In this document: in pieces, positions 27,884 to 37,322 of the stretch | Layout of the letters: each line of letters opens with the position of its first letter | Numbering within the stretch: the stretch's first letter is position 1 | NCBI GenBank assembly: GCA_045613305.1 | Contig: JAZLAU010000027.1 | Span: 58,052-122,051 of the forward strand | Reading direction: 5' to 3' | Length of the DNA: 64,000 bases | From: SFTJ01 sp045613305 | GTDB taxonomy: Bacteria; Bacteroidota; Bacteroidia; Bacteroidales; Muribaculaceae | The notes under the pieces: generated by a model | Told to the model about the DNA's origin: nothing | What the model saw: the letters and a program-made list of their open reading frames with translations, nothing else | Databases searched by the model: none | Position numbers and translations under genes: made by a program

Positions 27884-28939
27884 ATGAACATCAACGATTT
27901 CATTATCGACCAAAATAGTTCGGTTATCGAAGCGCTTAAGCAACTCAACACCTTGCCAGGCACCGCCATGACACTTTTTGTGTGTGCCGACGGCAAGCGA
28001 TTGGTGGGCTCGCTAACCGACGGCGACATTCGCCGTAGCCTAATTGCAGGCCACCAACTTTCCGAACCGGTGGGTCAGGTCATGCATCGCAATTGCGTGG
28101 CATTCAAAGGCAAGGACATCTCAATTGCCGCCGTCAAGCAATTGCGTCAAAAGAGAATTATGTTAATCCCTCACCTTGACGAAAATGGTCAAATTATCGA
28201 CATCCTTGATTTCAACAGCATACACTCTATGCTGCCCATCGATGCCGTGCTAATGGCTGGCGGAAAGGGCGAACGATTGCGTCCGCTCACACTCAACACG
28301 CCAAAACCTCTACTTAAAATTGGAGATAAGTGCATCATCGACTATAACATCGAGGCTCTTGCCCGAAATGGCGTTAAGAACATATCCGTAACCACCAACT
28401 ATCTGGCCGAGCAGTTAGAGGAGCACTTTGAGCAGCCTGTGGCCGGGGTGAAGGTGCAATGCGTGAAAGAACCTTACAGAATGGGCACTATCGGCAGTTT
28501 GGCTTTAGTGAAGGAATTCCACAACGACACCATTCTACTCATGAACAGCGACCTGCTTACAAGCATCAACTTTGAGGACTTCTATTTGGCTCACCTCGAA
28601 AACCAAGACGACCTAACTGTGGCAAGCATACCCTACATGGTTTCGGTGCCTTACGGTATATTCGTTCTCGACGGCGACCAAGTTAAATGCGTGGAAGAAA
28701 AACCAACTTACAACTACTACGCCAACGGTGGCATATACCTCATAAAGCGTAAATGGCTTGACATAATTCCTCGAGGCGAATATTTTGATGCCACAAACTT
28801 TATGGATGCTCTAATTGAGCGAGGCTGCAAAGTGAGCCATTTCCCAATCAACGGAACTTGGATTGACATAGGGTCGCCTAACGACTACAAACACGCTCAA
28901 GACCTTATGCAACACCGAAACAGCCTTTCAAAGTTGTAA
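27884..28939 (+). CDS. Sugar-phosphate nucleotidyltransferase with N-terminal CBS pair (PtmE-like)
   Basis: 351 aa from the ATG at 27884; a TTG start at 27872 would add four residues. Residues 1-115 form a CBS-domain pair (GSLTDGDIRRSLI and IPHLDENGQIIDI). Residues 120-351 form a nucleotidyltransferase with the signature AVLMAGGKGERLRPLT...PKPLL and the metal/sugar segment LLMNSDLLT. This architecture occurs in PtmE-type enzymes, which make GDP-glucosamine for legionaminic acid, and in other sugar activators. No sialic-acid-like pathway gene is nearby, so the sugar and nucleotide are unknown. It leads a run of five co-directional genes. A -7 box TAAATTTG lies at 27835-27842. Confidence 0.82.
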   Translation: MNINDFIIDQNSSVIEALKQLNTLPGTAMTLFVCADGKRLVGSLTDGDIRRSLIAGHQLSEPVGQVMHRNCVAFKGKDISIAAVKQLRQKRIMLIPHLDENGQIIDILDFNSIHSMLPIDAVLMAGGKGERLRPLTLNTPKPLLKIGDKCIIDYNIEALARNGVKNISVTTNYLAEQLEEHFEQPVAGVKVQCVKEPYRMGTIGSLALVKEFHNDTILLMNSDLLTSINFEDFYLAHLENQDDLTVASIPYMVSVPYGIFVLDGDQVKCVEEKPTYNYYANGGIYLIKRKWLDIIPRGEYFDATNFMDALIERGCKVSHFPINGTWIDIGSPNDYKHAQDLMQHRNSLSKL

Positions 28940-28983
28940 CGCGCATCACAGTTTGCATTTACACAAAGAATTAGCCAACAATT

Positions 28984-29664
28984 ATGATTGAAATAAAGAA
29001 CATAAACAAAAGTTACGGGTCACTGCAAGTGTTGCGCGACGTTTGCGTCGACATTCAACACGGCGAGGTGGTTACAATTGTGGGGCCAAGCGGCGCCGGA
29101 AAAACCACCCTGCTGCAAATCATCGGAACCCTCGACAAACCCGACAGCGGAAAGGTGCTCTACGACGGTGTGGACGTGCTTAGCCTTAAAAGCAATGCTT
29201 TGGCGCATTTTCGCAATAAAAACATTGGCTTTGTGTTCCAATTTCACCACCTATTGGCCGAATTTAACTCTCTCGAAAATGTTGCCATTCCGGCTCTGAT
29301 TGGCGGAACAAAACAAGCCGAAGCATACAAGCGCGCGGCCGAACTGCTCGACTACATGGGACTAAGCCAACGCTTAGACCACAAACCTGCCCAACTTTCA
29401 GGTGGCGAAAGGCAACGTGTGGCCGTGGCAAGGGCTTTAATCAACAACCCTCATGTGATTCTTGCCGACGAACCATCTGGTAGCCTCGACTCGCAAAACA
29501 AAAAAGAACTGCATCAGTTGTTCTTCCGTCTGCGTGACGAGATGAAGCAAACTTTTGTGATTGTCACACACGACGAATCGCTGGCACACGATGCCGACCG
29601 CGTGCTGCACATGCGCGACGGAATAATTGTTGACGACATCAAAAAACCCGACATTATCATATAA
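28984..29664 (+). CDS. LolD-like ABC transporter ATPase
   Basis: 226 aa, a single ABC domain of the MacB/LolD class. Walker A GPSGAGKTT, signature LSGGERQR, Walker B ILADEPSGSLD, H-loop VTHDE. LolD powers the release of lipoproteins from the inner membrane by LolCE. The permease partner is not in the window; Bacteroidota often place it elsewhere. The adjacent downstream gene is a lipoprotein, which fits but does not prove a lipoprotein-export role. It could also belong to a MacB/FtsX-like exporter. Confidence 0.85.
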   Translation: MIEIKNINKSYGSLQVLRDVCVDIQHGEVVTIVGPSGAGKTTLLQIIGTLDKPDSGKVLYDGVDVLSLKSNALAHFRNKNIGFVFQFHHLLAEFNSLENVAIPALIGGTKQAEAYKRAAELLDYMGLSQRLDHKPAQLSGGERQRVAVARALINNPHVILADEPSGSLDSQNKKELHQLFFRLRDEMKQTFVIVTHDESLAHDADRVLHMRDGIIVDDIKKPDIII

Positions 29665-29686
29665 CACCACCACATAAGGTCATAGC

Positions 29687-30367
29687 ATGAAGCAACTATT
29701 CTACATATTATCTGCCCTCTGCATTGCGGCTCTGGCCGCTTGCAGCGATTTCAATCAGGACTCTGAACCCCAATTAGAGTTCCGCTATGACATGGTAACA
29801 TATAACGGTTACAGCAACGGCATTGCCGAATTCGACAACATTTACCGAAACGACTCGCGAACCGTGACTCTTCGCGGACAATGGAAAAAAAAGCCCGACT
29901 TGAAATCGGGAGCAAGAGTGCTGCTTAGTTACCTAAATCAAGGGCAAGAAACAACCCTCGAAGGCAAAGCATTGCAAAACATAAGCATCAACAGCATCAG
30001 CAAAGCCACTACCGACACGCTGCGGATGGCAAACAAAACCAGAATCGACACGCTTCGTAAAGACGACATCAGGTTGCTGAGCCTCTGGCGCACCGGAAAC
30101 TACCTAAACCTGCAAGGCGAAGTGGAACACACCGGCAAACCCCGTTTTTTCTATCTGCTTATGGACAAGGCTACTGCCAACAACGACACCGTTGACTGCT
30201 ATCTAATAAACGACCCGTTAGACAACACAATTTACTATTGGCGAAGGTTCTACGCATCGTTTTATGTGGGCGCTGCCTTTAATAAGCAGTCATGCAAAAC
30301 ACTTAGAATCATAATTAATGACGCAAAATCTCCAAATAGGCACGATTTTTGCTTTACTAAAGAATAA
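29687..30367 (+). CDS. Lipoprotein, possibly NigD-like
   Basis: 226 aa. Type II signal peptide, lipobox LAAC (Cys about residue 19), then an acidic/polar spacer. The mature part is beta-rich in two halves (about 30-110 and 120-226), with RTVTLRGQWKKKPDLKSGARVLLSY and YLNLQGEVEH. The order of short strands and the position of the GARVLLSYL segment resemble the NigD-like gene at 26963-27700, but overall identity by eye is low. It starts 22 bp after the LolD-like ATPase, so the two are probably co-transcribed. Function unknown. Confidence 0.7.
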   Translation: MKQLFYILSALCIAALAACSDFNQDSEPQLEFRYDMVTYNGYSNGIAEFDNIYRNDSRTVTLRGQWKKKPDLKSGARVLLSYLNQGQETTLEGKALQNISINSISKATTDTLRMANKTRIDTLRKDDIRLLSLWRTGNYLNLQGEVEHTGKPRFFYLLMDKATANNDTVDCYLINDPLDNTIYYWRRFYASFYVGAAFNKQSCKTLRIIINDAKSPNRHDFCFTKE

Positions 30368-30422
30368 ACTAACATTAAACACATATTTTTTCACTCAACG
30401 ATAATTACATACATTCATTATT

Positions 30423-30728
30423 ATGGACGAAAATAAGATACAAATAGAGTTAACTCCTGAAGTGGCACAAGGCAAATATGCCAACCTTGCCGTTATTGCA
30501 CATTCTGCCAACGAATTCGTGTTCGACATGATTTGCATGTTCCCTAACGGACCTCAAGCCAAGGTGCAAAGCCGAGTTATCATGACTCCCGAAAACGCTA
30601 AGCAACTTATGTTTGCCCTTCAAACCAACATTCGCAAGTTTGAAGAAACTTTTGGCGAAATCAAACAACGCCAGCCAAAAAATCCCGATGAACAAATAAC
30701 TTATTTAGGCCCTAACGGACAAGCCTAA
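30423..30728 (+). CDS. DUF3467 protein
   Basis: 101 aa, a small cytoplasmic protein with no signal or membrane segment. It has the DUF3467 pattern: IQIELTPEVAQGKYAN at the start, NEFVFDMICMFP in the middle, and SRVIMTPENAKQL followed by a helix (LQTNIRKFEETFG). The family is widespread and its molecular role is not established. The gene lies 26 bp upstream of cysS and likely shares its transcript. Confidence 0.85.
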   Translation: MDENKIQIELTPEVAQGKYANLAVIAHSANEFVFDMICMFPNGPQAKVQSRVIMTPENAKQLMFALQTNIRKFEETFGEIKQRQPKNPDEQITYLGPNGQA

Positions 30729-30754
30729 CCAATCTACATAAAAAAATCATAGCA

Positions 30755-32233
30755 ATGACTCAAAACACGCTGTTAATCTATAACACACTCTCTCGCACCA
30801 AGATGGCATTCAAGCCCATTCACGAAGGTCGCGTGGGAATGTACGTTTGCGGGCCTACTGTTTACGGCGACCCACACTTGGGACACGCTCGCCCTGCTAT
30901 AACTTTCGACGTGCTTTATCGTTACCTCACCAACCTTGGCTACAAGGTGAGATATGTGAGAAACATTACCGACGTCGGACACCTTGAACATGATGCCGAC
31001 GACGGCGAAGACAAAATCGCTAAAAAGGCTCGCCTCGACCAACTCGAGCCAATGGAAGTGGTGCAATATTACCTCAACCGCTACCACAAAGCCATGGATG
31101 CACTTAACGTGTTGCCTCCAAGCATCGAGCCTCATGCCAGCGGACACATCATTGAGCAAATAGAGTACATTAAAAAGATTATTGAAGCCGGTTACGCCTA
31201 CGAAAGCGACGGAAACATATACTTCGATGTGCCTAAATATAACAACGACCACCGTTACGGCAAATTGTCGGGACGAAACATCGACGAACTACGTAACACT
31301 ACTCGCACACTCGACGGTCAAAGCGAAAAACGCAACCCTGCCGACTTCGCACTATGGAAAAAAGCAGCACCTGAGCACATCATGCGCTGGCCTTCGCCTT
31401 GGAGCGACGGTTTCCCTGGCTGGCACTTGGAATGCTCTACAATGGGCACAAAGTATCTTGGCGAGGAATTTGACATTCACGGCGGTGGCATGGACCTTAT
31501 GTTCCCTCACCACGAATGCGAAATTGCGCAATCGGTGGCCGCTTGCGGACACGACGCTGTACGCTACTGGATGCACAACAACATGATTACCATCAACGGT
31601 CAAAAAATGGGCAAATCGCTGGGCAACTTCATCACCCTTGAAGAATTTTTCAATGGCTCGCACGAAAAGTTGGAACAAGCCTACAAGCCTATGACCATAC
31701 GCTTCTTCATCCTTCAGGCTCACTACCGTGGCACTGTAGACTTCTCTAACGAAGCACTTCAGGCTGCCGAAAAGGCCTACGAAAGAATGATGGACGGCTG
31801 GAAGCGTCTAAACGACCTCAAGGCTGCCGACTCTTCAAGCGTTGACGTGAGCGACATTCGCAGCCGCTGCTTCGACGCTATGAACGACGACCTTAACACA
31901 CCTACTGTCATTGCCACTTTGTTTGACGCTTGCCGCATAATAAACCAAGTGAACGACGGAAAGGCTACCCTATCGGCTGCCGACATCGAAGAACTAAAGT
32001 CGGTATTTAAGACTTTCTTGTTCGACATTCTCGGAATCAGAAACGAAGCCGACGGAAGCACTGGTGTTAACCTTAAGCCTTATGAAAGCGCCATCGACTT
32101 GCTGCTTGAAATTCGCAAGCAAGCCAAGGCTAACAAGGATTGGGCAACAAGCGACCTTATTCGCAACAGCCTAACCGAAATAGGCTTTGATGTTAAAGAC
32201 ACCAAAGACGGATTTGAGTGGAAGGTGAAATAA
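30755..32233 (+). CDS. cysS: Cysteinyl-tRNA synthetase
   Basis: 492 aa, class I aminoacyl-tRNA synthetase that charges tRNA-Cys. It shows the HIGH-type motif in GPTVYGDPHLGHAR near residue 32, zinc ligands (Cys33 region, Cys near 228 in LECSTM, and HHECE), and the KMSKS-type loop as KMGKSLGN (about 287-294). A helical anticodon-binding region follows (about 345-490). The length is normal. It is the last gene of the plus-strand run, followed by a terminator. Confidence 0.97.
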   Translation: MTQNTLLIYNTLSRTKMAFKPIHEGRVGMYVCGPTVYGDPHLGHARPAITFDVLYRYLTNLGYKVRYVRNITDVGHLEHDADDGEDKIAKKARLDQLEPMEVVQYYLNRYHKAMDALNVLPPSIEPHASGHIIEQIEYIKKIIEAGYAYESDGNIYFDVPKYNNDHRYGKLSGRNIDELRNTTRTLDGQSEKRNPADFALWKKAAPEHIMRWPSPWSDGFPGWHLECSTMGTKYLGEEFDIHGGGMDLMFPHHECEIAQSVAACGHDAVRYWMHNNMITINGQKMGKSLGNFITLEEFFNGSHEKLEQAYKPMTIRFFILQAHYRGTVDFSNEALQAAEKAYERMMDGWKRLNDLKAADSSSVDVSDIRSRCFDAMNDDLNTPTVIATLFDACRIINQVNDGKATLSAADIEELKSVFKTFLFDILGIRNEADGSTGVNLKPYESAIDLLLEIRKQAKANKDWATSDLIRNSLTEIGFDVKDTKDGFEWKVK

Positions 32234-32299
32234 CCCCACTTCGATTTGCTTTAGTGGCACAAACACATAGTCAACGACTATCACAAAACACAACATACC

Positions 32300-32336
32300 A
32301 AAAAATGCCGCCCCATTGGGACGGCATTTTTTTATT
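32300..32336. terminator. Bidirectional terminator between cysS and sufS
   Basis: Inverted repeat aaaaatgccg / cggcattttt, extended after one mismatch by ccc / ggg, loop att, with A and T tracts on the flanks. It lies between two converging transcripts. Confidence 0.85.
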
Positions 32337-32402
32337 CGTTTCAAAATTAGCGTTTCTTGTCAAAACAATACGCAAGCATTTCAGCCTGCAGCACACCTGG
32401 AA

Positions 32403-33629
32403 TCAATATCCAAACATCTTTGCCACTCGGGCAGTTGCAGCAAGAAACTTCTCAACCTCATCCATAGTGTTATATACGGCAAACGAAGCCCTCACAGTGC
32501 CCTCAATGCCATAGCGATGCATCAACGGCTGAGCGCAATGATGCCCAGTGCGAACCGCTACGCCAAGTTTGTCGAGTATCAAGCCTATGTCGTAACTGCT
32601 CACATCACCCACCAAGAACGACAGCACAGCATCTTTGTTCTGCGATGTGCCATAAATTTTCACAGCAGGCATTTTCAACAAGCCTTCAGTAGCAGCATCG
32701 AGCAACATCTTTTCGTGTCTCGCAATGTTCTCAATGCCCAGTCCTTCAATAAAATCGATTGCTCGGCTAAAGGCGGCAATGCCCACAAAATCGGGTGTTC
32801 CTGCCTCAAACTTAAAAGGTAGGTTGGCAAAGGTTGTCTTTTCAAACGACACTGTGCCTATCATTTCGCCTCCACCTTGATATGGAGGCATTTTTTCTAA
32901 ATATCTTTTCTTGCCATACAGCACACCCACCCCTGAAGGGCCATACATCTTATGCGCCGAGAAGACATAGAAATCGGCATCTAAATCTCGCACGTCGACC
33001 TTCATGTGAGGTATAGCCTGAGCGCCATCAACCATCACCGGCACTCCGTGGCGATGCGCTATCGCTATCATCTCCTTAACCGGATTGATGGTGCCAAGAA
33101 CATTGCTCACATGCGCAATGCTCACAAATCGAGTGTCGTCACTAAACATGCGTTCATAGGCTTCCATATCCACCTCGCCCGAATCACTTATGGGAACCAC
33201 GGTGAGTTTCAATCGCTTATTGCGCTGCAACAACTGCCATGGCACTATGTTGGCATGATGCTCCATGGTGGTGACTATTATCTCGTCGCCATTGCACAAA
33301 CGGTCGCCATAGCTGTTAGCCACCAAATTGATGGCTTCTGTGGTGCCGCGAGTAAAAATTATTTCTTCGGTCGACTCGGCATTGATGAATTGGCGCACCT
33401 TTTCGCGGGTGGCTTCAACCATATCAGTGGCCTCTTGCGACAATGTATGAACGCCTCTGTGCACATTGGCCTTTGTGTGATAATACATCTGCTCGATGCA
33501 CTCTACCACACTACGAGGCACTTGCGAAGTGGCCGCATTGTCAAGATATATTAAAGGTTTCCCCGACACTTCTCGTTCAAGTATCGGAAACTCCTCCCTG
33601 ATTTTTTCTATGTTTAGAAATTCTGACAT
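32403..33629 (-). CDS. sufS: Cysteine desulfurase SufS
   Basis: 408 aa, a PLP enzyme that takes sulfur from cysteine for Fe-S cluster assembly. It has the YLDNAATSQ start, EHHANIVPW (about 125), the PLP lysine in FSAHKMYGPSG (about 228) and the catalytic cysteine in RTGHHCAQPLM (about 365), the group II SufS form. It is the last gene of cvpA-sufBCDS, 11 bp after sufD. SufE or SufU, the usual sulfur acceptor, is not in the operon. Confidence 0.96.
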   Translation of the reverse strand: MSEFLNIEKIREEFPILEREVSGKPLIYLDNAATSQVPRSVVECIEQMYYHTKANVHRGVHTLSQEATDMVEATREKVRQFINAESTEEIIFTRGTTEAINLVANSYGDRLCNGDEIIVTTMEHHANIVPWQLLQRNKRLKLTVVPISDSGEVDMEAYERMFSDDTRFVSIAHVSNVLGTINPVKEMIAIAHRHGVPVMVDGAQAIPHMKVDVRDLDADFYVFSAHKMYGPSGVGVLYGKKRYLEKMPPYQGGGEMIGTVSFEKTTFANLPFKFEAGTPDFVGIAAFSRAIDFIEGLGIENIARHEKMLLDAATEGLLKMPAVKIYGTSQNKDAVLSFLVGDVSSYDIGLILDKLGVAVRTGHHCAQPLMHRYGIEGTVRASFAVYNTMDEVEKFLAATARVAKMFGY

Positions 33630-33640
33630 CTTGTTTTTAT

Positions 33641-35008
33641 TTATTGTTTTTCTGGCTTCACCACCTCATGGCAACCATTCAAGCAATCGGCACATTGAAG
33701 CAACTGACCGCAGAAACGCTTTTCAACCAAACGCTGCAATCGGTTTTTCAACGAATCCAAACGCACTGCGTCGATAACGTCGCTCATAAAGGCTTGCATT
33801 AGCATGGTGCGTGCCTCTTCTTTTGTAATGCCGCGTGCCTGCATATAGAATATTGCATCTTGGTCGAGTTGGCCTATGGCTGTACCGTGGCTACACTTAA
33901 CGTCGTCGCAATAAATTTCTAATTGAGGCTTGGTGTGAATCTTAGCGGTGTCGGTAACCACAATATTGCGATTGTTCTGATATGCTTCGATTTGATTAGC
34001 ACCTTCGGCAACAAGAATGCGACCAGTGAATCCGCCCACCGAATTGCCGTCGAGAACATACTTAAACAATTCGTTACTCTTGCAATGGCCCTCATTGTGC
34101 ATCACGCGAGTGTAGTTGTCGATTTTCTTTTCACCGTCTTCAATAGCCATTCCGTAGAGGTAGGTTTCTGCCCCCTCGCCGTTAACATTCACCACAAAGT
34201 CGTTGCGAGTGACGCCATTGGTTAGCGTGATGCCATTAAGCAACACATTAGAGCCCGCCTTTTGTTCCACATAGTGAGCACAAACACGATTCGTTTTCTC
34301 TGTTGATTCCTCTATGTCGTAATAATCGAAGTGCGAATTTTCGCAAGCCACGATTTCCACCACTTGATTAACCAAGAAATTATGCTCCTTGTTTTGAGTA
34401 TGGTCGCACACAAGCATCTTGGCTTGAGCGTTTTCGCCAACTATCACCAAAATGCGGCGAACAGCCATTATTGGCGCAGCAGCATTCATAATGTTCACCA
34501 ACTGAATTGGACGCTCCAACACCACATTCTTCGGAATATACACCAATAATCCATCTTGGCCGAGCAGCGTGTTTAGAGCCACGCGTACATCGTCGGCAGG
34601 CGCCACAGTGCCCAAATAACGGCTAAGCAACTCAGGGTGCTCGATGGCTGCCACCGAAAATGGCTCTACCACCACACTCTCTGGGAGCGATGGCGACTTG
34701 CGCGACGCCTTAAACACATCATTGTAGAAGAAATACATCCATGTGCTCATATTAGGCACATCACAGCGAAATGCCTCTGCCGGGTCGGCCGACAACTCCA
34801 AGCGATTGACATTCACCCCATAGTCGGGAGCAAACATCTTTTCAAGGTCGGTAACCTCATAGTTTTCCTCTCCACGACGCGGCAAGCGCTTTGTTTCAAG
34901 CACTGCCAAGGCTGCTTCGCGCTGTGCATTCATCGCAGCCGGTGCATTTGCCTCAATGGCGTGGCGGTGTTCCTTAAAGAGGTCTATATATTGTTTTAAT
35001 GCTGTCAT
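33641..35008 (-). CDS. sufD: Fe-S cluster assembly protein SufD
   Basis: 455 aa. Right-handed beta-helix scaffold partner of SufB. The conserved C-terminal block CSHGTAIGQLDQDAIFYMQARGI (about 360-385) includes the histidine that helps form the cluster site, followed by a helical tail. The N-terminal helical region is poorly conserved, as usual. It lies between sufC (19 bp) and sufS (11 bp). Confidence 0.94.
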   Translation of the reverse strand: MTALKQYIDLFKEHRHAIEANAPAAMNAQREAALAVLETKRLPRRGEENYEVTDLEKMFAPDYGVNVNRLELSADPAEAFRCDVPNMSTWMYFFYNDVFKASRKSPSLPESVVVEPFSVAAIEHPELLSRYLGTVAPADDVRVALNTLLGQDGLLVYIPKNVVLERPIQLVNIMNAAAPIMAVRRILVIVGENAQAKMLVCDHTQNKEHNFLVNQVVEIVACENSHFDYYDIEESTEKTNRVCAHYVEQKAGSNVLLNGITLTNGVTRNDFVVNVNGEGAETYLYGMAIEDGEKKIDNYTRVMHNEGHCKSNELFKYVLDGNSVGGFTGRILVAEGANQIEAYQNNRNIVVTDTAKIHTKPQLEIYCDDVKCSHGTAIGQLDQDAIFYMQARGITKEEARTMLMQAFMSDVIDAVRLDSLKNRLQRLVEKRFCGQLLQCADCLNGCHEVVKPEKQ

Positions 35009-35027
35009 AGTGTTTCTCTTGGGGGGA

Positions 35028-35789
35028 TTATGCCTCTTGGCTGTCTACTTGTTGTTTAATCCAATCATATCCCTTCTCTTCGAGTTCCAATGCCAATTCC
35101 GGACCTGCCGACATCACTATGCGGCCCTTGTATAGCACATGCACAAAGTCGGGCTTGATATAATCGAGCAAGCGTTGGTAGTGAGTAATAACTATAGTGG
35201 CGTTGTTTTCGCTCTTCAACTTATTGACACCGCCTGCCACTATACGCAAGGCATCGATATCGAGGCCGCTATCGGTTTCGTCAAGTATCGATAGGCGTGG
35301 CTCAAGCATTGCCATTTGGTAGATTTCGTTTCGCTTCTTTTCGCCGCCCGAAAATCCTTCGTTCACCGAACGCGATGCTAACTTATTGTCGAGTTCAACC
35401 AACGCACTCTTTTCTCGCTTCATCTTCAAGAAATCGCTGGCCGAAATTGGGTCTAACCCGAAATATTTGCGCTTGGCATTGATTGCGGCATGCATAAAGT
35501 TTACCATCGAAACCCCTGGTATTTCCACTGGATATTGGAAACTCAAGAACAGCCCTTCGTGTGAGCGGTCCTCTGGCGCCAACGAAAGCAAGTCTTTTCC
35601 ATAAAAATCCACAGTGCCCGATGTCACCGTAAACGCCGGATTTCCGGCAAGCACACTCGACAACGTACTCTTACCTGAACCATTTGGGCCCATTATGGCG
35701 TGAACTTCGCCGGGGCGCACTGTTAGGTTTACACCTTTCAATATTTCTTTGCCTTCGATATTGGCATGAAGATTTTTTATTACTAACAT
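35028..35789 (-). CDS. sufC: Fe-S cluster assembly ATPase SufC
   Basis: 253 aa, an ABC-type ATPase without membrane partners. Walker A GPNGSGKST, signature FSGGEKKRNEI (the SufC form), Walker B LSILDETDSGLDIDAL, H-loop ITHYQR. It dimerises with SufB and SufD and drives the shape change needed for cluster building. Central gene of the suf operon. Confidence 0.97.
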   Translation of the reverse strand: MLVIKNLHANIEGKEILKGVNLTVRPGEVHAIMGPNGSGKSTLSSVLAGNPAFTVTSGTVDFYGKDLLSLAPEDRSHEGLFLSFQYPVEIPGVSMVNFMHAAINAKRKYFGLDPISASDFLKMKREKSALVELDNKLASRSVNEGFSGGEKKRNEIYQMAMLEPRLSILDETDSGLDIDALRIVAGGVNKLKSENNATIVITHYQRLLDYIKPDFVHVLYKGRIVMSAGPELALELEEKGYDWIKQQVDSQEA

Positions 35790-35832
35790 ATATTGTGTCG
35801 TGATTTTTTCGTGTTATTAAAAATATCGTTTT

Positions 35833-37296
35833 TTATCCTATGCTGCCCTCAAGCGATATCGACAGCAGTTTTTGGGCTTCAACAGCAAACTCCATCGGCA
35901 GTTTCGACATCACCTCTTTGGCATAGCCGTTCACAATCAAGCCCACAGCGTCCTCGGTTGAAATGCCTCGCTGATTGCAATAGAATATTTGTTCCTCATT
36001 GATTTTTGATGTGGTGGCTTCGTGTTCCACAACCGAACTATCGTTTTGGCAGTCGATGTATGGGAAAGTGTGTGCACCGCAAAGCGAACCAAGCAATAGG
36101 CTGTCGCACTGAGTGTAGTTGCGGCAATTCGATGCCGATGGCACAATTTTCACTTGTCCGCGATAACTGTTTTGGCTGCGACCGGCCGAGATACCCTTCG
36201 ACACTATTGTGCTGCGAGTATTCTTACCCAAGTGTATCATCTTCGTGCCGGTGTCGGCCTGCTGATAATTATTGGTCAATGCCACCGAATAGAACTCCCC
36301 TATTGAGTTGTTGCCCTTAAGCACGCAACTCGGATATTTCCATGTTATGGCACTGCCGGTTTCTACCTGTGTCCACGACAACTTCGAAAAGTCGCCACGG
36401 CACAATCCGCGTTTTGTCACAAAGTTATATATGCCGCCCTTGCCATCTTTGTCGCCTGGATACCAGTTTTGCACTGTTGAATACTTCACTTCGGCACGGT
36501 CTTCAACAATTATTTCCACAATCGCCGCATGCAATTGGTTTTCGTCGCGCATTGGAGCTGTGCAACCTTCAAGATACGACACATACGACTCGTCGTCGGC
36601 CACTATCAGAGTTCGTTCAAACTGTCCTGTGCCACTCGCATTGATGCGGAAATAGGTCGACAATTCCATTGGGCAACGCACGCCCTTTGGAATATACACA
36701 AACGAGCCGTCGCTAAACACCGCCGAATTTAATGCCGCAAAGAAATTGTCGGTATAAGGCACCACAGTGCCCAAATATTTCTTCACAAGGTCGGGATAGT
36801 CTTTCACGGCTTCGCTAAATGAGCAGAAAATTATGCCCAATTCGGCTAAGCGTTCGCGATACATTGTCTTCACGCCCGAAGAGTCCATCACGGCATCCAC
36901 AGCCATCCCGCTCAAGCGCATCTGCTCCTCTAACGGTATGCCGAGTTTGTCGAAGGTCTTTTTGATTTCCGGGTCAATTTCTTTATTTTCGTTATCAGTT
37001 TTTGTCTTTGGAGCAGCAAAATAACTGATGTCTTGATAATCAATTTCCGGTATGTCTAAGTGTGCCCATTTAGGCATTTCCATTGTGAGCCAATGGCGAT
37101 AGGCCTTTAGCCTATATTCCAAAAGCCACTCTGGCTCATTGCGGTAATTCGAAATATAGCGCACCACATCTTCATTGAGGCCCTTGGGAATTATATGGGT
37201 CTCAACATCGGTCACGAAGCCATACTTGTATTCACTCGATGCGGCTTCCTGAATGATGTCGTTGTGGTCTTGCTTCTTGTTTTCTATATTGTTCAT
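35833..37296 (-). CDS. sufB: Fe-S cluster assembly protein SufB
   Basis: 487 aa, the main scaffold subunit of SufBC2D. It shows the SufB core (YIPKGVRCPMELSTYFRIN, YLEGCTAP) and the C-terminal CDSLLLG, with the cluster-binding cysteine, near 400. The end motif SVVEHEATTSKI...ISTEDA is followed by a C-terminal helix. It is the first suf gene, 26 bp after cvpA and 43 bp before sufC. Confidence 0.97.
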   Translation of the reverse strand: MNNIENKKQDHNDIIQEAASSEYKYGFVTDVETHIIPKGLNEDVVRYISNYRNEPEWLLEYRLKAYRHWLTMEMPKWAHLDIPEIDYQDISYFAAPKTKTDNENKEIDPEIKKTFDKLGIPLEEQMRLSGMAVDAVMDSSGVKTMYRERLAELGIIFCSFSEAVKDYPDLVKKYLGTVVPYTDNFFAALNSAVFSDGSFVYIPKGVRCPMELSTYFRINASGTGQFERTLIVADDESYVSYLEGCTAPMRDENQLHAAIVEIIVEDRAEVKYSTVQNWYPGDKDGKGGIYNFVTKRGLCRGDFSKLSWTQVETGSAITWKYPSCVLKGNNSIGEFYSVALTNNYQQADTGTKMIHLGKNTRSTIVSKGISAGRSQNSYRGQVKIVPSASNCRNYTQCDSLLLGSLCGAHTFPYIDCQNDSSVVEHEATTSKINEEQIFYCNQRGISTEDAVGLIVNGYAKEVMSKLPMEFAVEAQKLLSISLEGSIG

Positions 37297-37322
37297 CTTT
37301 TTGTTGTCTTCTTGTTTTGTCG

